From positions 1,231,501 to 1,295,500 of the forward strand of contig NZ_CP028414.1 in the NCBI RefSeq assembly GCF_000148585.2: a DNA stretch of 64,000 bases. The letters run 5' to 3'. The notes below the pieces were generated by a model. The model had not been told where the DNA came from, made no database searches, and was given only the letters and a program-made list of their open reading frames with translations. The DNA is from Streptococcus mitis NCTC 12261. Lineage in GTDB: Bacteria; Bacillota; Bacilli; Lactobacillales; Streptococcaceae. A program made the position numbers and the translations under genes. This document shows positions 18,777-27,019 of the stretch, one piece after another (position 1 is the first letter of the stretch; each line of letters begins with the position of its first letter).

Positions 18777-20792
18777 TTAATTTTCAATAATTTGCCAACT
18801 TACTCTGTAAGTCACTAGCAAGTAAAGGACAAAGAGTAAAACCGCTACTCCCAGATAGGTGATATCAATAGAAATGCTGGTATTAGCGAAGTTCTCAAAA
18901 TAGCCCAAAAGAGCGGTACTCAAGGCAAATGCTAGCGGACCTGCGATGACCAGCGGAACCAAGAAATAACTTAGAATCTGTTGCAAAAGAATAGTACGAT
19001 TTTGCTTCCTCTTATTTCCAAGAAGGTATAAGATTTGATAATCATTTACACTATCCAAAGCACTTGTTGAAGTTTGAAGGGACAAGATACTGAGGGAAAT
19101 AATGATAAAAATAACACTGACAAAAATCATGACAAAGACAATGACGCCCATAAATCCAAGGTAAACCTCGAAAATACTTCCTTTGGTTTGATAGGTGAAC
19201 GAATTCAACTCTGCTCCATCACGAGTGAAGTAGTATTTTTCAATCCACTGACTCAAGAATGTTTCTACTTCCCGTTTGTCTATATTTTCCTTGAAATTGG
19301 CAACATAGGTCGTGTGGTCTTCCGTCAATCCAACTACTACCTTATCTGGTACAATCAAGGTTCCTGAGTCATTTGTAGTTACTGAAGATAAAAAGTAAAC
19401 TGTTTCAAGTGGCTTTGAAGAGGCAAGGTTGAGAGAATGACCGTTAATCATGAAGGTTTTGGTCGTTGATAGAAAGTCCTGGATCTGCTTGGCAGTTCCT
19501 TTATAATTGGCATTGACTAGAAATTGGTCTTCTGCCAAGTCAATCGCTTTTTTCCCTTGCAGTTTGCGGAGATGATTGTAGGCAGAAATTCCTAAAATCG
19601 GTACTTTTGATTCAGGAAGTTTCTTATCATGCTCCCAGAGATTGCTGGTATCAATCAAATCTTTATAAGTTAAATCACTAGAATAGATAGGGCAGCTGTA
19701 CTCCTCTTTGATGAGGTTAAAGTCAAAGCCATCGGCTTTCAATCTGTCTTTGACAGATTCCTGAGAAAATTGAAACTCTTTACCACGGTAGAGATTGACA
19801 GTTACATCATAAGGTGAGTATTTGTTCAGCTCTCGGTTCATAGTCGTATAGGCACTACCACTAAAAACGAGTAAGCTGAGAGCCAGTGTCAAGGTCAAGG
19901 ATAAGACAGCCAACGTGACCGAATTACTATCAGCTTGTTTTGAAAATTGACGGATTTTAAAAGTGTTTAGTTTGTTATAGTAGGTTTGAGGCAGTTTTCT
20001 AAGGGAGACCAAGATAAAATGGCTCAAGGTATTGTAAAATAAAATCACAAAAATCACGAAGATAGATACCAGCAAGATACCCCAGCTTTTCAAGAATGAT
20101 AGATGATGATAGTCTGAAAAATAGAGAGCACCAAAGCCGATAACAGCTGTCGAAAGAATAAAGAGAAGTACTTGGAGAACTGGCTTGCCTTTTGCCAAGA
20201 CAGATTTTTTGACCCCATTTTCTTGAATAAGTGCAATGATATTTTGCTTTCTAAAGGCAAGAATGTCCATGACACCTACAATAAAACTGGTTACCAAATA
20301 GGAATAAACTAGTAAGATGACAGACTTGCTATCAAAGAAAAGCAGACTACCAAAGTAATTGGCCATGAAAAACTCAGATGCAATCTTAGCTAGAATGACC
20401 AGTAAAATCAATCCAAGCAAGAAACCTAGAATCAAGGAAAAGATATTGACCAGCATGGTTTCAAAGAACAGGGTACCGATAATCTGCTTCTTCTTCATTC
20501 CCAGCGTTGCATAAAGTCCCAGCTCTTTCTTACGCCGTCCCAGGACAAAGTTTGTGGAATAAACGACGAGAAAGGCAATCGCCGATAGAATCAGATAGGA
20601 AAGCAAGCCCATGTACTGACTCATCACCGTCGTCAACATTTCCTTTGCTCCTGATAAACTTTGCATCACTGGATGGCTTGGTAAAGCATTAAAAGCGTAG
20701 AGCAAGCTATAAATCAAGGTCAGACTGAAAAAATAGATGGTATAGGTCTGTAAATTTCGAAATACATTTCGTAAAATCAATTTTGGATACAT
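18777..20792 (-). CDS. BceB-like ABC transporter permease (FtsX family)
   Basis: A 671-residue permease with ten likely membrane helices in the BceB layout: one helix, three FtsX helices (LSAIAFLVVYSTNFVLGRRK motif near residue 80), further helices to about 310, a large extracellular domain of roughly 200 residues (320-530) and a C-terminal FtsX set. Such transporters export, sense or give resistance to antimicrobial peptides together with a two-component system. It starts 12 bases after the ATPase gene. The kinase and regulator follow. The peptide ligand is unknown. Confidence 0.9.
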   Translation of the reverse strand: MYPKLILRNVFRNLQTYTIYFFSLTLIYSLLYAFNALPSHPVMQSLSGAKEMLTTVMSQYMGLLSYLILSAIAFLVVYSTNFVLGRRKKELGLYATLGMKKKQIIGTLFFETMLVNIFSLILGFLLGLILLVILAKIASEFFMANYFGSLLFFDSKSVILLVYSYLVTSFIVGVMDILAFRKQNIIALIQENGVKKSVLAKGKPVLQVLLFILSTAVIGFGALYFSDYHHLSFLKSWGILLVSIFVIFVILFYNTLSHFILVSLRKLPQTYYNKLNTFKIRQFSKQADSNSVTLAVLSLTLTLALSLLVFSGSAYTTMNRELNKYSPYDVTVNLYRGKEFQFSQESVKDRLKADGFDFNLIKEEYSCPIYSSDLTYKDLIDTSNLWEHDKKLPESKVPILGISAYNHLRKLQGKKAIDLAEDQFLVNANYKGTAKQIQDFLSTTKTFMINGHSLNLASSKPLETVYFLSSVTTNDSGTLIVPDKVVVGLTEDHTTYVANFKENIDKREVETFLSQWIEKYYFTRDGAELNSFTYQTKGSIFEVYLGFMGVIVFVMIFVSVIFIIISLSILSLQTSTSALDSVNDYQILYLLGNKRKQNRTILLQQILSYFLVPLVIAGPLAFALSTALLGYFENFANTSISIDITYLGVAVLLFVLYLLVTYRVSWQIIEN

Positions 20793-20804
20793 ACTCTCCC
20801 CCTC

Positions 20805-21542
20805 CTATCTGGTACGGCTGTAAATCTCTTGCAAATACTGTTCATTAGATAAGCTGTTACGTTCCAAATCATCCATAATCTTTCCATCGCTAAGTAGCAC
20901 CATCCGTGAAGAGTACTTGGCTGCAGCAGGGGCATGCGTAACCAATAAAATGGTAATACCAAAACTTTTATTGATTTCCTGCAAAAGCGCCATCAGTTTT
21001 TCAGAATTGGCAGAGTCCAAGGCTCCTGTCGGCTCATCTGCGATAATCAGTTTAGAATCATCAATCAAGGCTCTAGCAGTTGCCACACGTTGTCGCTGAC
21101 CACCTGATAACTGATTAGGAAACTTATCTTTTAAGTTTTGGATGGCCAACTTATCCAAAATTTCCTCAATCTTATCCTGATGTTTTTTGATATTTTTCCC
21201 CTGAATTTGAAGAGGTAGAACGATATTTTCATAGACCGTCAAGGTTTCCACCAAGTTGTAGGCTTGGAAAATATAGGAAATGTTTTTAGCACGATAGTCA
21301 GCTAGTTCATTTTCCTTGGCATGGATGATGTCAAAATCTTCAAATCGAATCTCACCTGATGTTGGTTTATCAATCGTTGAAATACAATTGAGGAGTGTTG
21401 TTTTTCCACTACCACTGGCCCCCATAATTGCCAGAAATTCACCTTTTTCAACGGACAAGTTCACATCTGATAAAGCATGAACGATATTATCCCCTTGACC
21501 AAATGTTTTCGTTAATCCTGTCACAATAAGCTGTTTCATCAT
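20805..21542 (-). CDS. ABC transporter ATPase, BceA/LolD-like
   Basis: A 245-residue ATPase of the MacB/BceA group. Walker A is GASGSGKTTLLN near residue 40, the Q-loop lies in YIFQAYNLVETLTVYEN, the signature is LSGGQRQRVATARAL near 145, Walker B is LIIADEPTGALDS, and the H-loop is in ILLVTHAPAAA. GGAGGAATGAA precedes the start. It pairs with the permease at 18777-20792. Its promoter has a TATAAT at about 21575; an AATACTCATGCCAA stretch upstream of it weakly resembles the operator before the kinase gene. Confidence 0.93.
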   Translation of the reverse strand: MMKQLIVTGLTKTFGQGDNIVHALSDVNLSVEKGEFLAIMGASGSGKTTLLNCISTIDKPTSGEIRFEDFDIIHAKENELADYRAKNISYIFQAYNLVETLTVYENIVLPLQIQGKNIKKHQDKIEEILDKLAIQNLKDKFPNQLSGGQRQRVATARALIDDSKLIIADEPTGALDSANSEKLMALLQEINKSFGITILLVTHAPAAAKYSSRMVLLSDGKIMDDLERNSLSNEQYLQEIYSRTR

Positions 21543-21630
21543 TTCATTCCTCCGTTTCTTTATTACTCTCTCATTATACGGTTCCTTTCAATGTTTGGCA
21601 TGAGTATTTTGTGCAATATATTCAAGTAAT

Positions 21631-21661
21631 AAAAAAACCGATGCCTTTTTCAGGTATCGGT
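21631..21661 (-). terminator. Terminator after the 35-residue peptide gene
   Basis: ACCGATACCT / AGGCATCGGT hairpin (one G-U pair) followed by a T run on the minus strand, separating the peptide genes from the ABC transporter operon. Confidence 0.85.
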
Positions 21662-21670
21662 CGATGTTGA

Positions 21671-21778
21671 TTATTTGCGATCGTTTCTTTTTTTCATAAA
21701 GTAAACAATCCCTATGACAACAACTCCTAAGGCCAGTACAGGTGCATAGAATTCTAGTGTTCCAATAATTCCTTCCAT
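21671..21778 (-). CDS. 35-residue single-span membrane peptide
   Basis: An ATG at 21778 with an excellent CAGGAGGATAAA ribosome site opens a 35-codon frame starting MEGIIGTLEFYAPVLALGVV, followed by VIGIVYFMKKRNDRK. It has one membrane helix and a basic tail and contains no Cys. It lies 29 bases after the GRC precursor copy 1 and before a terminator, so it is probably on the same transcript. I do not recognise a family. An accessory or immunity peptide of the neighbouring RiPP is possible but unproven. Confidence 0.65.
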   Translation of the reverse strand: MEGIIGTLEFYAPVLALGVVVIGIVYFMKKRNDRK

Positions 21779-21807
21779 TTTATCCTCCTGTCAAAAAATA
21801 GAGAGTT

Positions 21808-21985
21808 TTATCCACAGCGCACGTTTGGCGAAATACATTCATAAGAATATGTAAATCACCAACCACAGCGCCCCTGTGCTGTTAATCTAACAGCCGTACG
21901 CCACACAGCAGCGGATTTACCATCTAATTCTTGGCTATTAATTTCCATAATCCAAAGAATCAATCTCAAAGTTGTCTTGTTTTAT
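21808..21985 (-). pseudogene. GRC-motif RiPP precursor, decayed copy 1
   Basis: Aligned with copy 2, this stretch once encoded a similar precursor. GGGGAG followed after 8 bases by ATA (21985) looks like a ribosome site with a mutated start codon. The frame runs KQDNFEIDSLDYGN to a stop, then a one-base shift restores EINSQELDGK, matching EVENQELFGK of copy 2. The core reads GRCGW-stop-FTYSYECISPNVRCG, where TGA replaces a Cys codon and one more Cys is Tyr. A 30-codon ORF at 21948-21856 remains within it. A strong promoter (22031-22003) still precedes the copy. Confidence 0.65.
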
Positions 21986-22002
21986 TTGTATTTCTCCCCG
22001 TA

Positions 22003-22031
22003 AATATAACACCAAATCAAAATGTTGTCAA
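22003..22031 (-). promoter_or_regulatory. Strong promoter before GRC copy 1
   Basis: TTGACA (22031-22026), 17 bases, TATATT (22008-22003): a nearly perfect sigma-A promoter. The predicted transcription start is near 21996, beside the GGGGAG ribosome site. The transcript would cover copy 1 and the 35-residue peptide gene. Confidence 0.75.
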
Positions 22032-22071
22032 TGTTTTGTAATAAAACACTAGAATTTTCCTTTTGTTTTAT

Positions 22072-22250
22072 CTAACAGCGAACATTATTTGTCGTACACT
22101 CATAGAAACAGGTGAAACACAATCCACAGCGGCCTGCTAGTGTCATTTTAAAAGCTGTGTACCACTAGCTTGTAATTTCCCGAAAAGTTCTTGGTTTTCA
22201 ACCTCGAAACTTAGAGAATCAATCTCTGGACGACTTGTATTTTTAGCCAT
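22072..22250 (-). pseudogene. GRC-motif Cys-rich RiPP precursor, copy 2 (leader and core in two frames)
   Basis: An ATG at 22250 with a GGAAG ribosome site begins MAKNTSRPEIDSLSFEV and continues as a 35-residue leader-like peptide ending SGTQLLK at a TGA (22145-22143). The next frame begins with an ATG at 22146, overlapping as ATGA, and encodes MTLA followed by GRCGLCFTCFYECTTNNVRC and a stop at 22072. Together they make a precursor of about 60 residues with five Cys. Adding one A to the TTTTAAAA run would fuse them. The GRC motif matches the streptosactin-type radical-SAM peptide group described in streptococci (from memory). No radical-SAM enzyme is in the window. Confidence 0.65.
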
Positions 22251-22292
22251 AAGGTTACTTCCTTCTTTTAGATGATCATCTTTACAGTAACT

Positions 22293-22310
22293 AGTATAAA
22301 CTCTAGTATT
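22293..22310 (-). promoter_or_regulatory. Candidate promoter and regulator site before GRC copy 2
   Basis: TATACT (22298-22293) is a good -10 about 36 bases ahead of the probable leader start, with a poor -35. Just upstream lies AATACTAGAGTT (22310-22299), 11 of 12 identical to AATACCAGAGTT before the kinase gene. ATACTAG is directly repeated at a 12-base spacing. The remaining 22251-22482 gap shows no gene. Confidence 0.45.
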
Positions 22311-22446
22311 GGATAAGTAATGAGTAAATCGTGCAAATTTCTTATTTTCGAGTAAAATTTTTAATCTTATTTACTAAATGGTTTAAAAATTTCTTCTTAA
22401 CTACTTTACAGAGACTCACACACTCCCCCTGATTTTCCTATCTTCT

Positions 22447-22476
22447 TTGGCGATTCTGACGCAAGTGTGGTACAAT
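22447..22476 (+). promoter_or_regulatory. Promoter of the cpsY-like gene at its start codon
   Basis: TTGGCG, 18 bases, then an extended -10 TGGTACAAT (22468-22476). The expected transcription start coincides with the ATG at 22483, and no ribosome site lies between. Confidence 0.65.
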
Positions 22477-22482
22477 AAAAAC

Positions 22483-23391
22483 ATGAGAATTCAACAATTA
22501 CACTATATTATCAAAATCGTCGAAACTGGCTCCATGAATGAGGCAGCTAAGCAACTCTTTATCACTCAACCGAGTCTTTCCAACGCTGTGAGAGATTTGG
22601 AAAATGAAATGGGCATTGAGATCTTTATCCGCAACCCCAAGGGCATCACCTTGACCCGTGATGGGATGGAGTTCCTCTCTTATGCCCGTCAGGTTGTCGA
22701 GCAGACCCAGCTTTTGGAAGAACGCTATAAAAATCCTGTCGCCCACCGCGAACTCTTTAGCGTTTCCTCCCAGCACTATGCCTTTGTAGTCAATGCCTTT
22801 GTTTCTCTACTCAAGAAAAGTGATATGGAGAAATACGAGCTCTTCCTTCGTGAAACTCGTACTTGGGAGATTATCGACGACGTCAAGAACTTCCGTAGTG
22901 AGGTCGGTGTCCTATTTTTTAACAGCTACAACCGTGATGTTTTAACGAAAATGCTGGATGACAACCACCTGCTGGCTCACCATCTCTTTACCGCGCAACC
23001 GCATATCTTTGTCAGCAAGACCAATCCTCTGGCAAAGAAAGACAAGGTCAAACTATCTGATTTGGAGAACTTCCCTTACCTCAGCTATGATCAAGGAACT
23101 CATAACTCCTTCTACTTTTCAGAAGAGATTCTCTCGCAGGAATACCACAAAAAATCTATCGTAGTCAGTGACCGTGCCACCCTCTTTAATCTCTTGATTG
23201 GTTTGGACGGTTATACCATTGCGACAGGAATTTTGAACAGCAACCTCAACGGAGACAATATCGTTTCTATCCCACTGGACATTGATGACCCCATTGAGCT
23301 GGTCTATATCCAGCATGAAAAAACAAGCCTCTCTAAGATGGGCGAACGCTTTATCGACTATCTACTAGAAGAAGTCCAGTTTGATAGTTGA
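22483..23391 (+). CDS. cpsY: LysR-family regulator, CpsY/MtaR-like
   Basis: From the ATG at 22483 the protein has 302 residues. It has an N-terminal LysR helix-turn-helix (TGSMNEAAKQLFITQPSLSN) and a substrate-binding domain to the end. The sequence agrees with streptococcal CpsY/MtaR/MetR regulators, which control methionine uptake and cell-surface functions. An ORF extending to 22447 is possible, but the promoter at 22447-22476 overlaps that part. No Shine-Dalgarno sequence precedes the ATG, so a leaderless message is likely. A terminator follows. Confidence 0.88.
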   Translation: MRIQQLHYIIKIVETGSMNEAAKQLFITQPSLSNAVRDLENEMGIEIFIRNPKGITLTRDGMEFLSYARQVVEQTQLLEERYKNPVAHRELFSVSSQHYAFVVNAFVSLLKKSDMEKYELFLRETRTWEIIDDVKNFRSEVGVLFFNSYNRDVLTKMLDDNHLLAHHLFTAQPHIFVSKTNPLAKKDKVKLSDLENFPYLSYDQGTHNSFYFSEEILSQEYHKKSIVVSDRATLFNLLIGLDGYTIATGILNSNLNGDNIVSIPLDIDDPIELVYIQHEKTSLSKMGERFIDYLLEEVQFDS

Positions 23392-23398
23392 AAAATAA

Positions 23399-23446
23399 TA
23401 AGAACCAATATGTAGGCTAGCAACAACCTGCACATTGGTTCTTTTT
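23399..23446. terminator. Bidirectional terminator between cpsY and the SDR gene
   Basis: AAGAACCAAT and ATTGGTTCTT arms with an inner TAGG/CCTG pairing and A/T tails, between two convergent genes. Confidence 0.85.
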
Positions 23447-24200
23447 ACTTATAATTAAAAGTTTCCCCTGCCAACTTATCTGCTAGCTTGGGAAAGAGAG
23501 TATAAAACTTATGGGCTAGGTTCAACAAAATCGGGAGGTTGAGTTCTCGTTTGTTTTTTCCTATAATCTTGACAATCTTTTTAGCCACTGTATCTGGTTC
23601 TAACAAGAAACGGTCAACCGACTTAAGATAAGTCCCATCTGGGTCCGCTTGGTCAAAAAATCCTGTTCGGATTGGTCCTGGATTGACTGTTGTCACATAG
23701 ACTCCATAGGGCATGAGTTCGAGGCGCAGAGCATTTGAAAAACCAATGGCCGCAAACTTAGTGGCTGAGTAGAGACTAGACTTGCCAGTAGCGATCAAAC
23801 CTGCCATACTAACAATATTGATGATATGGCCTTTTTGACTTTCCTTCATTCGAGCCGCAAGGCGACGAGACAGATTCATTAGGGCAAAGGTATTGACCTC
23901 GAACATCTGATGAATATCTTGGTCGGAAATCTGGTCAAATTCCTCAAAAATCCCGTAACCAGCATTGTTAATTAAGACATCAATCTTGCCATAACGGAGA
24001 TAGAGGTCAGTTACCAGAGATTCTAAGGCTGAGTCATCGGTAATATCGATTTCCATCAATTCTGCATGGGGATGATTTCCGTAGAGTTGGGCTAATTTTT
24101 CCTTATTTCTACCAAGCAAGATGAGTTGGTCATTTGGCAGAAGTTTAACCATTTCTTGGGCCAGGCCACCGCTAGCTCCAGTAATGAGAATAGTAGGCAT
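23445..24200 (-). CDS. Short-chain dehydrogenase/reductase (DltE-like)
   Basis: A 251-residue classical SDR. The NAD(P)-binding motif is ILITGASGGLAQEM at the N terminus, with the structural NNAG motif in VLINNAGYGIFEE near residue 77. Catalytic Ser and Tyr-x-x-x-Lys are in IVSMAGLIATGKSSLYSATK around 130-153. The substrate is not predictable. It is the last gene of a run that starts with miaA (miaA, hflX, unknown, rnz, SDR), with short gaps throughout. Confidence 0.88.
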   Translation of the reverse strand: MPTILITGASGGLAQEMVKLLPNDQLILLGRNKEKLAQLYGNHPHAELMEIDITDDSALESLVTDLYLRYGKIDVLINNAGYGIFEEFDQISDQDIHQMFEVNTFALMNLSRRLAARMKESQKGHIINIVSMAGLIATGKSSLYSATKFAAIGFSNALRLELMPYGVYVTTVNPGPIRTGFFDQADPDGTYLKSVDRFLLEPDTVAKKIVKIIGKNKRELNLPILLNLAHKFYTLFPKLADKLAGETFNYK

Positions 24201-24220
24201 ACTTATCCTTTCTGTGACTG

Positions 24221-25150
24221 CTAGATTTCCACTTCCTCCAAGTCTTTGACCACATGGACATTTTCAAAAATGCTAGCAGCATCTTTCTTGAGCTTGCTGA
24301 TATCTTTTGAGAGGAAACGGGCACTGATATGGTTAAGCAAGAGGCGTTTGGCACCTGCTTCTACCGCTACTTGTGCAGCTTGCATGTTAGTAGAGTGGCC
24401 ATGGTTACGAGCAATTTTTTCATCACCCTTGCCATAAGTCGATTCATGGACAAGGACATCGGCATTGACAGCCAGACGCACACTAGCATTGGTTTTTCGG
24501 GTGTCACCCAGAATGGTGATAATCTTACCTGGACGTGGAGCTGAGATATAGTCTGCTGCCTTGATTTCAGTTCCATCTTCCAAAACAACATCCTGCCCGT
24601 TCTTGATTTTCCCAAAAAGTGGGCCAAATGGGACTCCAGCTGCCTTGAGCTTTTCAGCATCTAAAGTTCCTTCCAAGTCCTTTTGCATGACACGATAGCC
24701 AACGCAGAAAATAGTGTGGTCCAACTCCTCTGCATGCACAGTGAATTTATCGGTCTCAAGGATTTTCCCAAGGGAATCTTGGTCAAACTCATGGAAATGA
24801 ATGCGGTAGGGCAGACGAGAACCTGACACACGAAGGCTGGTTAAGACAAATGACTTGATTCCCTGAGGTCCATAGATTTCCAAATCTGTCTGCTCTTCAT
24901 TGGCCTGAAAGGCACGGCTAGAAAGGAAACCTGGCAAGCCAAAGATGTGGTCTCCATGTAGGTGGGTAATAAAGATTTTGCTGACCTTACGTGGTCGAAT
25001 TGTGGTTTCCAGAATGCGATTTTGCGTACCTTCTCCACAGTCAAAGAGCCAGACTTCGTTAATCTCGTCCAAGAGTTTCAGGGCGAGACTGGAAACATTG
25101 CGGGCTTTAGAGGGCTGACCTGCCCCCGTTCCTAAAAATTGAATATCCAT
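24221..25150 (-). CDS. rnz: Ribonuclease Z
   Basis: A 309-residue metallo-beta-lactamase-fold tRNA 3' processing endonuclease. The zinc motif HxHxDH is seen in [16 protein letters not shown] near residue 65. Other ligands are His in [12 protein letters not shown], Asp in [12 protein letters not shown] and His in [10 protein letters not shown] near 269. The long form contains the ELAC-type insertion. The start at 25150 follows 14 bases after the preceding gene in the miaA-hflX operon. Confidence 0.96.
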   Translation of the reverse strand: MDIQFLGTGAGQPSKARNVSSLALKLLDEINEVWLFDCGEGTQNRILETTIRPRKVSKIFITHLHGDHIFGLPGFLSSRAFQANEEQTDLEIYGPQGIKSFVLTSLRVSGSRLPYRIHFHEFDQDSLGKILETDKFTVHAEELDHTIFCVGYRVMQKDLEGTLDAEKLKAAGVPFGPLFGKIKNGQDVVLEDGTEIKAADYISAPRPGKIITILGDTRKTNASVRLAVNADVLVHESTYGKGDEKIARNHGHSTNMQAAQVAVEAGAKRLLLNHISARFLSKDISKLKKDAASIFENVHVVKDLEEVEI

Positions 25151-25164
25151 TCGATACTTTCTAA

Positions 25165-25788
25165 TTAATCAATATATAACATGGCTGTGCGGTTTTCCGA
25201 TCGGAAATAGCGCTTGCCAGTAAAAGCTCTAGCTTCTTGCAATAAATCCTCTTGACTGTAGGCTTTGAGACGTTTACGACCATCAGCCAAGCTTTCCAAA
25301 TCAGTCAAAGCTGTGAGACTCTCCATGCTAACAACTTCCTCATCTACAACAGCCTTCATGTAAATCTTACCAGACTCTTCAAAGACCAGTTGATGGGGGA
25401 AAATTTGCGCAATTTCAAAAAGCAAGTCATCCGAAATCTTCTCTTCATTTTCAGAGAAAATCCGACCCAGACCCTCACTCTCATAACAAAAACCAAAGGA
25501 TTTACCCGACAGATTAAGCCGAATAAAAGGCTTATTTTCTAGGGTGAAACTTGGCTCAGTATTGTAAAGATTCAGTTCCTGACTGAGTTCCGCAAAATAA
25601 TCCGTCGCAGCCTCAGGACTTTTTTTCTGGTAGAGTTCTGCAAAATAAGCATTGACCACGCTAGGCGGAGGAGTGATCAGTGCCAACTGCTCTTGCTCTG
25701 TTTTACCAGCTAGAAGTTGATCCAGATAGACCTTATCCAGACTTGTATAGCCCCCATATTTTAGAGCCAAGGTTTTAATATCAGTCAT
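25165..25788 (-). CDS. Conserved protein of unknown function between hflX and rnz
   Basis: A 207-residue soluble protein beginning [19 protein letters not shown]. It contains a conserved-looking [20 protein letters not shown] near residue 33 and ends LMYID-like (RTAMLYID). I see no signal peptide, membrane helix or known catalytic motif. It overlaps the end of hflX by 8 bases, so translation is probably coupled. Homologues occur at this place in other streptococci as far as I recall, but no function can be assigned. Confidence 0.75.
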   Translation of the reverse strand: MTDIKTLALKYGGYTSLDKVYLDQLLAGKTEQEQLALITPPPSVVNAYFAELYQKKSPEAATDYFAELSQELNLYNTEPSFTLENKPFIRLNLSGKSFGFCYESEGLGRIFSENEEKISDDLLFEIAQIFPHQLVFEESGKIYMKAVVDEEVVSMESLTALTDLESLADGRKRLKAYSQEDLLQEARAFTGKRYFRSENRTAMLYID

Positions 25789-27019
25789 AAAATTCCTCTA
25801 ACCTCCATTTATTTTTCTCGGAAATGTAGCCTGTAATCACTTCGCCGTCTTCCTGATAATCACGTTCTTCAAGAATCGCAACACTTTCTAAATCATGAAT
25901 CTTGTAGGACTTAGAAAAAGGCACGCGCAGGGTAAAAGATTCAAAAATATCCTTGATTTTCTCTAAAAATAGTGTCTGCAAGTTCTCACGACTATCCTCA
26001 GACTTGGCAGAAATGAGGGTATAAGGCGTTTGGGTCGGCGTAAAATCCTCCACCAAATCCGCTTTATTATAAAGGGTCAAGCGAGGAATATCTTCCATGT
26101 CCAGGTCTTTCATGATGGACAGGACTGTTTTTTCATGCTCCTCATGGTAAGGATTGCTGGTATCGATAACATGAACCAGAAGGTCCACATGCTTGCTTTC
26201 TTCCAAGGTTGACTTGAAACTGGACACCAACTCTGTCGGCAAATCTTGGATAAAGCCAACTGTATCTGTCAAAGTTACTTGGAGATTGCCTCCCAGATGG
26301 ATACTCTTAGTTGTCGCGTCCAAAGTCGCAAAGAGCTCGTCTGCTTCATACTGTGTCTTACTGGTCAAAGTGTTCATGATGGTTGATTTCCCAGCATTGG
26401 TGTAACCAATCAAACCAATCTTAAAGGTGCTTGACTCCAAACGTTTTTCTCTGACAGTCGCCCGATTTTTCTCAACCACCTTGAGCTGGCGCTCGATATC
26501 CGTGATTTGGTTGCGAACACTACGACGGTTCAACTCCAACTGGCTTTCACCAGGTCCACGGGAACCAATTCCCCCTGCCTGACGGCTGAGCATAATCCCC
26601 TGACCAACCAAGCGAGGCAGGAGATATTTGAGCTGGGCTAGGTGGACTTGGAGCTTCCCTTCATGGCTCCGAGCTCGCATGGCAAAGATATCCAAAATCA
26701 ACTGCATACGGTCAATGACCTTAACACCCAGAACTTCCTCTAGATTGACATTTTGCCTTGGCGTCAGACGGTTGTTGACGATGACAGTGGTGATTTCTTC
26801 TGCATCCACCATAAGCGCAATCTCTTCCAACTTACCAGAGCCGACGAAGGTCTTGGAATCATATTTTTCACGTTTTTGTCTGTAACTATCTACAACGACT
26901 GCCCCAGCCGTTTTCGCTAAACTGGCCAATTCTTCCATGGAGAGGTCAAAATTGTCCATGCCCTGCAATTCCACACCAATGAGCAGGACCCGCTCCTCTT
27001 TTTTCTCCGTTTCAATCAT
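25781..27019 (-). CDS. hflX: Ribosome-associated GTPase HflX
   Basis: A 412-residue HflX GTPase, which rescues or splits stalled ribosomes under stress. The N-terminal HflX domain includes [19 protein letters not shown]. The central [18 protein letters not shown] linker is characteristic. The GTPase domain has [14 protein letters not shown] (P-loop) near residue 211, [10 protein letters not shown] (G3) and LYNKADLV (G4). It overlaps miaA by 8 bases upstream and the next gene by 8 bases downstream. Confidence 0.96.
   Translation of the reverse strand: MIETEKKEERVLLIGVELQGMDNFDLSMEELASLAKTAGAVVVDSYRQKREKYDSKTFVGSGKLEEIALMVDAEEITTVIVNNRLTPRQNVNLEEVLGVKVIDRMQLILDIFAMRARSHEGKLQVHLAQLKYLLPRLVGQGIMLSRQAGGIGSRGPGESQLELNRRSVRNQITDIERQLKVVEKNRATVREKRLESSTFKIGLIGYTNAGKSTIMNTLTSKTQYEADELFATLDATTKSIHLGGNLQVTLTDTVGFIQDLPTELVSSFKSTLEESKHVDLLVHVIDTSNPYHEEHEKTVLSIMKDLDMEDIPRLTLYNKADLVEDFTPTQTPYTLISAKSEDSRENLQTLFLEKIKDIFESFTLRVPFSKSYKIHDLESVAILEERDYQEDGEVITGYISEKNKWRLEEFYD

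Noticed and set aside
22143-22250. The 35-residue leader ORF as an independent functional peptide
   Set aside because: Not excluded, but its similarity to the leader of copy 1 and direct junction with the Cys-rich core favour a precursor leader.
23445-24200. SDR gene as part of the peptide cassette
   Set aside because: It belongs to the miaA-hflX-rnz operon by spacing and is separated from the cassette by cpsY and a terminator.
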